Below are positions 1 to 5,797 of a stretch of DNA of 5,797 bases, piece by piece. Under the pieces are notes generated by a model, which worked only from the letters and a program-made list of their open reading frames with translations, was not told where the DNA came from and did not search any database. This stretch comes from Leptospira ellisii (lineage in GTDB: Bacteria; Spirochaetota; Leptospiria; Leptospirales; Leptospiraceae). Both the position numbers and the translations under genes were made by a program. Every line of letters begins with the position of its first letter. Position 1 is the first letter of the stretch. The stretch spans positions 1 to 5,797 of the forward strand of contig NZ_NPEF01000233.1 of the NCBI RefSeq assembly GCF_002811955.1, given 5' to 3'.

Positions 1-2424
1 ATATGAATCGCATGTTTGGCCTTCGGAATGAAAACCAATCTGCTTTTTTTCAGATACGAATGCAGTTTTTTCGTCGAACATCAATTTTGCGACTTCCTCG
101 AACCGGCTGACCGGGAAAAAGGACATCCCTTTTTTTACGTATTCTGGAATCTCTTCCAAATGTTGAAGATTGTCCTTGGGATAAATGATCTTATGAATTC
201 CCACACGTTTGGCAGCCACGATCTTTTCGCGCAGTCCCCCTATGGCGAGAACTTCTCCGGTCAAAGTCAATTCGCCCGTCATTCCGAAACCCGGTTTCAC
301 CTTCGTATCAAGTGCGAGAGAAAGAATCGCGGTCGCCATCGTGATTCCCGCGGAAGGTCCGTCCTTGGGGGTGGCTCCGTCGGGAACGTGAAGGTGAACC
401 GTACGATCCGCGAAAAGTCCCTCATTACTTAAGAAATTTCTAATATAACTCAATGCGATGCTCGAGGATTCCTCCATCGTCTTACCGATCATTCCGGTCA
501 GGAGAATTCCTCCCTTACCCTTAACGAACACCGCTTCGATCAAAAGCGTCGCCCCTCCGACGGAGGTCCATGCGAGACCGAGCGCGGTTCCGGGAACGGA
601 AGTGCGCACCATACGTTCGTCCGTAAATTTGGGAACTCCCAAAAATTGTTCCAGATCCTTTTCCTGGACGGTCTTGGGAAAAGGACTCTTTTTTACGATT
701 CGAAGCGCGATTTTTCGGACAAGTTTGTCGGTCATCTTTTCCAAACCGCGCACACCGGATTCCCGGGAATAGGAATCGATCAGGGAGACTACGGCCTTTT
801 TGTCGAATTCGATTCCGTAGGAGGCGACTCCGTTTTTTTGAAGCACCTTTTTCCAGAGATATTTCTGGAAGATCTGCACCTTTTCGTCGGTGATGTATCC
901 GGAAAGATTGATCACCTCCATACGATCCATTAGGATCCGAGAAATGGAATCCAACGTGTTCGCGGTGGCGATGAAAAACACATTCGAAATATCGAATGGA
1001 AGATCGAGATAATGATCGCGGAAATTCCTGTTTTGTTCCGGATCAAGGACTTCCAAAAGCGCGGAAGCCGGATCCCCTTGGATTCCCACCGCCAACTTGT
1101 CGATCTCGTCGAGGAGAATCACCGGATCGCGCTCCTTCGTGATCCGAAGCGCGGTGACGATTTTTCCCGGCATGGAGCCGATGTAGGTTCTGCGATGGCC
1201 TTTGATTTCAGCCTCGTCCCGCATTCCTCCCAAAGAAAACCGAAAAAACTTTCTTCCCATGGCTTCGGCGATCGATTTCGCGATCGAGGTTTTACCAACT
1301 CCGGGAGGACCGACTAACAGTAATATGGTGCCTTTCTCGTCGGATTTCAGTTTTTTTACGGCGAGAAATTCGAGGATACGATCCTTGACGTCGTCGAGTT
1401 TGTAGTGATCTCGGTCCAAGGTGCGTTTGGCCTTGTCCAGATCGATGTCGCGGTGCGGAGCCGGTTCCCAAGGAAGAGATTCCAGTATGTCGAGATAATT
1501 CCGGATCACGTTGTAGTCCCCGGTGTTCGGATCCGCATAGGAGAATTTATCCAATTCCCTCGTCACTTCTTCGATCACTTCCGGATCGGCGTTGAGCGAT
1601 TTGAGACGTTCCAAAAATTTCTCGTATTTCTTTTCGAACTTATCGTCCTTGATTCCGAGCTCGTTCTGGATCGCCTTGAGTTGCTCGCGGAGAAAAAATT
1701 GCCTTTGTTGTTTGTCGATCTTGTCCTGGATCTGATCGGAGATTTCGCGCTGTATGGAAACGAGTTCGATCTCCTTTTTGAGGAATAAAAGCACCTTCTC
1801 GATGCGTTCCTTGAGAATCGTGGACTCTATTACGGATTGATAATCCTCTTTTTCGAGATTAAGAATGGAACATACGAAGTCCGCCATCTTCCCGGGCTCG
1901 TTTACGTTGAGCATCGTCAGTTTCATCTCTTCGGTGAAAAGCGGATTATTCTGTGCGAGTTCCCGGGTCATCACGAGAAGCGTCCGCATCATCGCTTTGA
2001 TCGTGTTCTTGGGCGCACCGCCCTCCTCTTCGGGATAATTGACCCGCGCGATCAAAGGATCGACGCTCGTGTAGGAATTGATCTTAAAACGTCGGACGGT
2101 ATTGATGAGGATATTGACCGCTCCGTCGGGAAGATTCACTTTTTTTAAAATTTTGGCGACGACTCCGAATTGGTAGATGTTTTCCGAGGTCTCTTTTTCG
2201 TTTTCCTCGTCCTTCAAGAGAACGAGTCCTAAAAAGGAATTTCCTTTGAGGGATTCCTCGACCGCTTTGGCGAATTTTCCGCTCGGAACGATGAGCGGCG
2301 TGATGATTCCCGGAAAAACGGGTCTGGATTTGATGGGAATTAAAAACAACTCGGGCGGTAGAATCGAGTCCAGCGGGATAATCGGATTCTCGTCGATTCC
2401 GGAAAGATCCTCTATTGGTTCCAA
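1..2424 (-). CDS. lon: ATP-dependent protease Lon (3' end cut by window edge)
   Basis: Lon is a cytoplasmic homo-oligomeric AAA+ serine protease that unfolds and degrades misfolded and regulatory proteins. Reading the minus strand from TTG at 2424 gives 808 codons without a stop. An N-terminal substrate-binding domain begins near residue 26 ([15 protein letters not shown]). A helical region follows ([15 protein letters not shown]). The ATPase has Walker A GPPGVGKT at 372-379, Walker B VILLDEID at 435-442, sensor-1 Asn489 (IATAN) and Arg501 in DRMEVI, the likely arginine finger. The protease domain has Ser691 in PKDGPSAG and Lys734 in GGLREK, spaced 43 residues apart exactly as in E. coli Lon (S679/K722). 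All catalytic residues are present. Start choice: an in-frame stop lies at 2494-2496, no ATG or GTG follows it in frame, and TTG is preceded by AGGAGG. After Lys734 the frame runs 74 residues to the edge without a stop (62 residues complete E. coli Lon), so only a short C-terminal tail should be missing. It is divergent from the hydrolase gene. Confidence 0.97.
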   Translation of the reverse strand, partial: MEPIEDLSGIDENPIIPLDSILPPELFLIPIKSRPVFPGIITPLIVPSGKFAKAVEESLKGNSFLGLVLLKDEENEKETSENIYQFGVVAKILKKVNLPDGAVNILINTVRRFKINSYTSVDPLIARVNYPEEEGGAPKNTIKAMMRTLLVMTRELAQNNPLFTEEMKLTMLNVNEPGKMADFVCSILNLEKEDYQSVIESTILKERIEKVLLFLKKEIELVSIQREISDQIQDKIDKQQRQFFLREQLKAIQNELGIKDDKFEKKYEKFLERLKSLNADPEVIEEVTRELDKFSYADPNTGDYNVIRNYLDILESLPWEPAPHRDIDLDKAKRTLDRDHYKLDDVKDRILEFLAVKKLKSDEKGTILLLVGPPGVGKTSIAKSIAEAMGRKFFRFSLGGMRDEAEIKGHRRTYIGSMPGKIVTALRITKERDPVILLDEIDKLAVGIQGDPASALLEVLDPEQNRNFRDHYLDLPFDISNVFFIATANTLDSISRILMDRMEVINLSGYITDEKVQIFQKYLWKKVLQKNGVASYGIEFDKKAVVSLIDSYSRESGVRGLEKMTDKLVRKIALRIVKKSPFPKTVQEKDLEQFLGVPKFTDERMVRTSVPGTALGLAWTSVGGATLLIEAVFVKGKGGILLTGMIGKTMEESSSIALSYIRNFLSNEGLFADRTVHLHVPDGATPKDGPSAGITMATAILSLALDTKVKPGFGMTGELTLTGEVLAIGGLREKIVAAKRVGIHKIIYPKDNLQHLEEIPEYVKKGMSFFPVSRFEEVAKLMFDEKTAFVSEKKQIGFHSEGQTCDSY

Positions 2425-2428
2425 ACGC

Positions 2429-2434
2429 CCTCCT
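2429..2434 (-). promoter_or_regulatory. Shine-Dalgarno sequence of lon
   Basis: AGGAGG on the minus strand lies four bases upstream of the TTG at 2424. It is part of a longer purine run (GAGAGAGGAGGG), so the ribosome could also pair a few bases further upstream at a more usual spacing. This site decides the start: no other start codon lies between the upstream in-frame stop and the conserved N-terminal domain, and the strong site plausibly offsets the weak TTG. Confidence 0.75.
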
Positions 2435-2438
2435 CTCT

Positions 2439-2451
2439 CAAAACGGTTTTG
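2439..2451. promoter_or_regulatory. 13-bp palindrome upstream of lon
   Basis: CAAAAC-G-GTTTTG is a perfect 6-bp inverted repeat around one central base. It sits immediately upstream of the lon Shine-Dalgarno run. It could be an operator for a dimeric DNA-binding protein. A hairpin with a one-base loop cannot form as drawn, so a role as an RNA structure is less likely. It may also be chance. I know of no regulator with this site. Confidence 0.25.
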
Positions 2452-2592
2452 GGAATACGAATTTTGTCCAGGTTCCCACGGAGGAAGGGATTCTCAAATA
2501 CAATCCGATCCGTTTCTTCCCGAAAATCGTTAGAAACGGAAGAAAACGAAGTCCGTCATACGCGAAGACACCGTCGTTTTTTACTCTATCGG

Positions 2593-2621
2593 TTGACTTT
2601 CCGGTCCATCGACCATATAAT
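2593..2621 (+). promoter_or_regulatory. Sigma-70-type promoter of the Notum-like hydrolase gene
   Basis: The -35 element TTGACT (2593-2598) matches the consensus at five of six positions. The -10 element TATAAT (2616-2621) is a perfect match, and the spacer is exactly 17 bp. Transcription should begin near 2628, giving a 5' leader of about 40 bases before the ATG at 2668. The spacer contains the inverted repeat GGTC-CATC-GACC (2603-2614), which could be a repressor site. The promoter also argues against any longer reading of the hydrolase beginning upstream of it, since such a start would not be on the transcript. Confidence 0.85.
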
Positions 2622-2654
2622 TGGCCCGTTTTATAGAAAGAATCGAATAGAGAA

Positions 2655-2660
2655 GAGAGG
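2655..2660 (+). promoter_or_regulatory. Shine-Dalgarno sequence of the Notum-like hydrolase gene
   Basis: GAGAGG, within the purine run AGAAGAGAGG, lies seven bases before ATG 2668. It supports this ATG over the longer upstream reading that the same open frame allows back to 2449. Confidence 0.75.
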
Positions 2661-2667
2661 GTTCGAA

Positions 2668-4116
2668 ATGAAACGATGGTTTTTCTGGTGTCTTACGGTT
2701 TGTTTTCTTTTTTCCTTCCTGGATTGTAAGAAAAAAGAGGAGGATAATACTCCAACGATCTTGGCTTTGGTGGTCGCCGATTTTTTGTCCACTCCGTACG
2801 AAAAAGTCACTCCCGAAGCGGGGACGATTACCGTTGCGGGCGCGTCTTATAATAACCGCGCCTATACTCCGTCCTGTACGGGAATCGAAGGAAACACGAC
2901 ATTCTCCTTGTATCGCAAGAGAGTGGCCGCCTCCAACAAAAAACTTTTGATCAACTTCATGGGCGGCGGCGCTTGCTGGAGCGGTTACAATTGTTTCGGG
3001 GATAATACGACAACGTATTTCGATATGCTCAACGCAGTTCCGGATCAGTTCGTAAAGATCGCGTTTCAGGGCGTGATGAACGCGGGAAACGCCTCCAATC
3101 CGTTCAAAGACTACGACGTCGTTTTTATTCCGTATTGCACCGGGGATCTGCATATCGGATCGAAGGATACGACTTACGTGAATCCGAACACCGGCTCGAA
3201 CGTAGTCATCAAACATCACGGATACGATAACGTATTGGCGACGATGAAATTCATTCAAACGGAATATCCCGGAGTGGAATCCGTGTTCGTTACCGGACAA
3301 AGCGCCGGCGGATACGGAGCGCTTCTGAATTATCCGATCGTTCGGGAGACCGTAGCCGGTTTGAACGGAGGCGTAAAAGTGAATATGCTTTCCGACGCAT
3401 CCAACGGAGTCGTGCCGAACGGATTTTTCGGGAATTTGGATACACAATGGGGAGCCAATCCCAACATTCCCGCTTGGGTCGGAACTCTGGGACCCGGTTA
3501 TCTTGCGGGAACTCCCTCCATCACGGATTACTTTACGCAGGTTGCGAACGAATACGCCGGATCAGGCGATAAGTTAGGGCAATACACGGCTTTGTTCGAC
3601 GGGAATCAGAGATTCTTTTACAAGGTGATGAATGTCATCGACGCCGCTCCGACCTACACGGACGCGAAAACGACGGATCCGTATGATTCTTCCAAATCCT
3701 ATTCGACCTTGTTCGGAGATTCCGACGGAAGTACGATTCCGGACGGAACTCCGGGCTCCATGGACGGTTCTTCCTGCGGTTGGTCGGAACAAGCCGTTAC
3801 TTCCATGGTTACGATCGAAGGCGCCGCCGCAAATTATGCGTATTACATCGCACCGGGCGACGTTCATACGATCACTACGTCGGAAAAGATGTATGACGTG
3901 AATTCCGGAGGGACGAACTTCGTTACCTGGTTGACCACGCTCGCTTCCGGCACGCTCCCGGCGAACACTAAGTGTAACGCAAACGGCGGGAACTGTGCGA
4001 ATTCCAATCTGATTCAGAGCAAAATCAACACCACCTTAGGAGCGGCCACTTCCGACCAATCCTTTGCCTTGAATCGAAATTTAGTCACCGCCTGCGGAGC
4101 CTTAACCGATCTGTAA
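2668..4116 (+). CDS. Putative lipoprotein, pectin acetylesterase/Notum-family serine hydrolase
   Basis: A 482-residue exported alpha/beta hydrolase predicted to remove acyl groups from an unknown substrate. Residues 1-20 form a lipoprotein signal (MKRWFFWCLTVCFLFSFLDC) with Cys20 as the likely lipidated residue, followed by the charged tether KKKEEDN. Asp at -1 and Phe at -3 make this a relaxed lipobox, as spirochaetes often have. Family marks in order are: GGGACW at 99-104 (oxyanion-hole region), IPYCTGDLH at 154-162, HHGYDN at 183-188, nucleophile Ser212 in GQSAGGYG (210-217), LSDAS near 241-245, probable catalytic Asp311 in LFDGNQ, and probable catalytic His400 in GDVHTI. The Asp-to-His distance is 89 residues against 49 in human Notum (D340/H389), because of a D/S/T/G-rich stretch around 330-370. 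Eight further cysteines in the mature part (70, 103, 109, 157, 370, 436, 443, 476) would allow disulfides outside the cytoplasm. Known relatives deacetylate plant pectin (plants) or remove palmitoleate from Wnt (animal Notum); neither substrate can be assumed here. The gene is monocistronic, with its own promoter and terminator. Confidence 0.9.
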   Translation: MKRWFFWCLTVCFLFSFLDCKKKEEDNTPTILALVVADFLSTPYEKVTPEAGTITVAGASYNNRAYTPSCTGIEGNTTFSLYRKRVAASNKKLLINFMGGGACWSGYNCFGDNTTTYFDMLNAVPDQFVKIAFQGVMNAGNASNPFKDYDVVFIPYCTGDLHIGSKDTTYVNPNTGSNVVIKHHGYDNVLATMKFIQTEYPGVESVFVTGQSAGGYGALLNYPIVRETVAGLNGGVKVNMLSDASNGVVPNGFFGNLDTQWGANPNIPAWVGTLGPGYLAGTPSITDYFTQVANEYAGSGDKLGQYTALFDGNQRFFYKVMNVIDAAPTYTDAKTTDPYDSSKSYSTLFGDSDGSTIPDGTPGSMDGSSCGWSEQAVTSMVTIEGAAANYAYYIAPGDVHTITTSEKMYDVNSGGTNFVTWLTTLASGTLPANTKCNANGGNCANSNLIQSKINTTLGAATSDQSFALNRNLVTACGALTDL

Positions 4117-4138
4117 ATCGCTTCATCGCTCCGTAGAG

Positions 4139-4198
4139 GGAGATCCTACGATCTTTTTGTTGTACAACAAACGTAGGATCTCCTCCGTTCCTTTTTTT
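4139..4198 (+). terminator. Compound-hairpin terminator after the Notum-like gene
   Basis: A perfect 12-bp outer stem pairs GGAGATCCTACG (4139-4150) with CGTAGGATCTCC (4172-4183). Within it lies a 16-bp perfect palindrome, TTTGTTGTACAACAAA (4156-4171), separated from the left arm by a five-base bulge (ATCTT). Seven T residues (4192-4198) follow, eight bases after the stem. It begins 22 bases past the stop codon of the hydrolase gene. The T run lies only on this side, so intrinsic termination is predicted only for the plus strand. The gap between stem and T run is longer than usual. Confidence 0.65.
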
Positions 4199-4286
4199 CC
4201 GCCGGTCCTTTCTCCTAATTCGGATCTCGAACCGATTCCCCGAAGCAAAACCATTTCCATACCCGTATTTTACCGATTCAGTGTGA

Positions 4287-4300
4287 GAGTTCCCACATTT
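4287..4300 (+). repeat. Short intergenic repeat, copy 1
   Basis: GAGTTCCCACATTT matches a second copy at 4354-4367 at 12 of 14 positions, in the same orientation and 67 bp apart. The flanks make it a partial palindrome (GTG...CAC). I recall similar GGAACTCC-type motifs as common in Leptospira intergenic DNA, but this is from memory and unchecked. Function unknown. Confidence 0.4.
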
Positions 4301-4311
4301 ACGGACTGACA

Positions 4312-4335
4312 AAAACTAATTCCGGAAATACCGGA
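4312..4335 (-). terminator. Possible weak terminator of the unknown minus-strand gene
   Basis: On the minus strand, TCCGG-TATTT-CCGGA (4335 down to 4321) forms a 5-bp stem, followed by ATTAG and five T residues (4316 down to 4312). It lies about 40 bases past the TAG stop at 4376-4378. A second imperfect hairpin, GGAACTCC/GGAGCTCC (4360-4353 with 4340-4333, one mismatch on this strand), overlaps its left arm. The stem is short and the T run modest. Confidence 0.35.
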
Positions 4336-4353
4336 GCTCCTTCGATAAACGGG

Positions 4354-4367
4354 GAGTTCCTACATTC
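4354..4367 (+). repeat. Short intergenic repeat, copy 2
   Basis: GAGTTCCTACATTC is the second copy of the motif at 4287-4300, differing at two positions. Its left part is also the right arm of an inverted repeat, GGAGCTCC (4333-4340) with GGAGTTCC (4353-4360), which pairs fully in plus-strand RNA if one G-U pair is allowed. Confidence 0.4.
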
Positions 4368-4375
4368 TAAAAAAA

Positions 4376-5797
4376 CTATATATCCTTGAGAATCAAATCC
4401 ACGGCGCGGATAAAAACGTTTCGGATGTCCTCTCTCGCTTCTTCCGAAGGTAAAACCTTATGATTCCAAATTTTAAGGCCGAATCGGATGAAAAAATTAT
4501 CCAGAAACTCCGACTCTACATGCGTTTTCATCGTCGTTTTTCCGGCTTCCCGATTCCAGAACAAGGCGGCCTTGGTTCCCTTGTCCCCGTTTGCGTGAAC
4601 GAGCGTTTCGGTAAATTCATGAATGATGGATTCCAAGTTGCCGGGAATCACCAAATTGATCGCCCACGTCGGAATTACGTAAGAAAACCCTCCGGAAACC
4701 TCGAACGTTTCCACCTTGAGAATTCTAAACGAAAGGGAACCGTTGTCCGGATGATTCACGAAAACCCCCGATAAAAGTATTTCAGGATTTTCTAATAAAA
4801 GCCCGTAAAGATTCGCCTCCAAAGAGATTCGAATTTGAAACGGAAAGTGATTGAGGGAAGAGATCGCGAAGGGTTCCTCGGGATACGCGACGCCTTTGGA
4901 ATCGTACGGAAGAATTTTGCCTTGTTTTGTGAGGAACTTAAACGAAACCGACGGCGTTTTGGAATCGAGTCGAAACTCGGCGAGAATTCTGCCTTTCGAA
5001 TTTTCTATCTTAACGTTCACCCAACCCAGGTATTTGATCGAATCGAGATAATCGCCTAACTCCTGATAGTCGTCGGTGAGGTTTTTCGAGATCGAACCCT
5101 TAAAGTTGAACTTCGTGATCGAAGATTCTCCTCCCGTTTCCTTATTTTCGGCAAGAATGAGGAGCGAATCCAAACCGAAGTAATAGTTTAGAAATTTCCC
5201 CAGATCAGGGAAGGATTTCGAAAGGTCGTTCAGAACCTTTCTCGCTTCGGGGTGATTCACTTTTTTAAAAATTCCCGTAACCGGCGCGTCGATCTGTCTT
5301 ACGTTCTGGGAGTCCAGATACTTCAAACCGGTTTCCAGAACAGCTAACGCGTGTTTGTGGGTAAACGGACCGAGATGGGTCGCAAGATCCAAATTACCCG
5401 AATACGAATTTCCTCCGTAAAGAGGTTTCGGATTGTGTCTGAGGTTGAATTCCGCGTTAAAATCGCCGAACGCAAACGGGGAAGAATTCGATCTTTTTTC
5501 CTCCAACTTGATCTTATAACCGTCCGGGGAAAACTTCCCCCGATACGCGACCCAATGGGTCCCGTCCTCTGACTTTTGCAGAAATTCGGATTGATAAAGT
5601 TTTTTGAGTTCGAATTTTTCCAAAGAAGTTTCGATATACTTGTGAAACTCCAACGCCCTCCCGTCGTACTGAACTTTCTTGGCCGCCCCGCGCAAGAAAC
5701 CCAAAAACTGTTTCGATATTTTCCGACCGTCGTACCCGATCGAATCCTTGTGCATTCCCGGTTGGATCTGCGCAGGAAGTTCGATGGATTGATTTCC
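4376..5797 (-). CDS. Hypothetical protein, C-terminal 473 residues (5' end cut by window edge)
   Basis: I do not recognise this protein. The minus-strand frame is open from the right edge to TAG at 4376-4378. An ATG at 5753-5755 lies in frame, but it has no convincing Shine-Dalgarno sequence (the bases before it are CAACCGGGA). The 14 codons upstream of it are open and protein-like (GNQSIELPAQIQPG), so the gene most likely starts outside the window. The first 80 or so residues look helical and charged. The middle has many alternating polar/hydrophobic stretches suggesting beta-strands (FNFKGSISKN, GWVNVKIENSKGRILAEFRL, VSFKFL, FQIRISLEANLYGLLL). The end is an amphipathic helix (EDIRNVFIRAVDLILKDI). 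There is no cysteine, no transmembrane helix and no clear catalytic motif. The missing N-terminus would show whether it carries a signal peptide. It converges with the Notum-like gene. That it is a real gene is supported by the long frame and coherent composition; its function is unassigned. Confidence 0.8.
   Translation of the reverse strand, partial: GNQSIELPAQIQPGMHKDSIGYDGRKISKQFLGFLRGAAKKVQYDGRALEFHKYIETSLEKFELKKLYQSEFLQKSEDGTHWVAYRGKFSPDGYKIKLEEKRSNSSPFAFGDFNAEFNLRHNPKPLYGGNSYSGNLDLATHLGPFTHKHALAVLETGLKYLDSQNVRQIDAPVTGIFKKVNHPEARKVLNDLSKSFPDLGKFLNYYFGLDSLLILAENKETGGESSITKFNFKGSISKNLTDDYQELGDYLDSIKYLGWVNVKIENSKGRILAEFRLDSKTPSVSFKFLTKQGKILPYDSKGVAYPEEPFAISSLNHFPFQIRISLEANLYGLLLENPEILLSGVFVNHPDNGSLSFRILKVETFEVSGGFSYVIPTWAINLVIPGNLESIIHEFTETLVHANGDKGTKAALFWNREAGKTTMKTHVESEFLDNFFIRFGLKIWNHKVLPSEEAREDIRNVFIRAVDLILKDI

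Noticed and set aside
16..2533. Several plus-strand open frames of 60-138 codons across the lon region
   Set aside because: All are antisense to the lon coding sequence with its fully conserved motifs. They have arginine/phenylalanine-rich translations and no domains.
2449..2667. N-terminal extension of the Notum-like protein to a start at 2449
   Set aside because: It would begin at a TTG without a good Shine-Dalgarno sequence, lies upstream of the promoter, and would bury the lipoprotein signal peptide inside the protein.
2581..3447. A 288-codon open frame antisense to the Notum-like gene
   Set aside because: It is in codon-for-codon register with the plus-strand gene, so it stays open merely because that gene avoids TTA, CTA and TCA. 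It reads as a His/Arg/Val-rich sequence without domains and runs across the promoter of the real gene.
4085..4312. A 75-codon minus-strand open frame over the end of the Notum-like gene
   Set aside because: It spans the terminator hairpin and the coding end of the real gene, and its product is a highly basic low-complexity sequence (ending RLRLRRR).
4531..4560. NREAGKTT in the unknown protein, resembling a Walker A loop
   Set aside because: The leading Gly of GxxxxGK[ST] is absent, and there is no Walker B or other nucleotide-binding context.
4595..4621. HEFTE followed by His in the unknown protein, resembling a zinc protease motif
   Set aside because: The pattern is HExxE, not HExxH, and no supporting metal-ligand context is visible.
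4460..5572. Plus-strand open frames inside the unknown minus-strand gene
   Set aside because: They are short, mutually overlapping and antisense to the longer continuous minus-strand frame, which has the more protein-like composition.

Overview
The window looks like chromosomal DNA from a spirochaete of the genus Leptospira. The reasons are the leptospiral-style lipoprotein signal peptide (a hydrophobic stretch, then Cys followed by KKKEED), the TTG start on lon, and the general look of the proteins. By eye the base composition is about half G+C, which is higher than the roughly 35% known for L. interrogans. This suggests one of the higher-GC species, but the species cannot be fixed from sequence reading alone.

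There are three protein genes. (1) Positions 1-2424, minus strand: lon, the ATP-dependent protease, nearly complete. Its reading frame is open at the left edge, so the extreme C-terminus and stop codon are missing. (2) Positions 2668-4116, plus strand: a complete 482-residue putative lipoprotein of the pectin acetylesterase/Notum serine-hydrolase family, with all expected catalytic elements visible. (3) Positions 4376-5797, minus strand: the C-terminal 473 residues of a protein I do not recognise, open at the right edge.

lon and the hydrolase gene are divergent and share a 243-bp intergenic region. That region carries a very good sigma-70-type promoter for the hydrolase (TTGACT, 17-bp spacer, TATAAT). 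No equally convincing promoter is visible for lon, although a strong Shine-Dalgarno sequence and a small palindrome lie just upstream of its TTG start. The hydrolase gene and the unknown gene converge on a 259-bp region. It holds an unusual compound hairpin terminator for the hydrolase, two copies of a short GAGTTCC-containing motif, and a weaker possible terminator for the unknown gene.

Nothing shows that the three genes work together: each appears to be its own transcription unit. I see no mobile element, CRISPR array, RNA gene or multi-gene accessory system. The most interesting item is the Notum-like exported hydrolase. Its substrate is unknown, and it has a long Asp/Ser/Gly-rich segment between the catalytic Asp and His.
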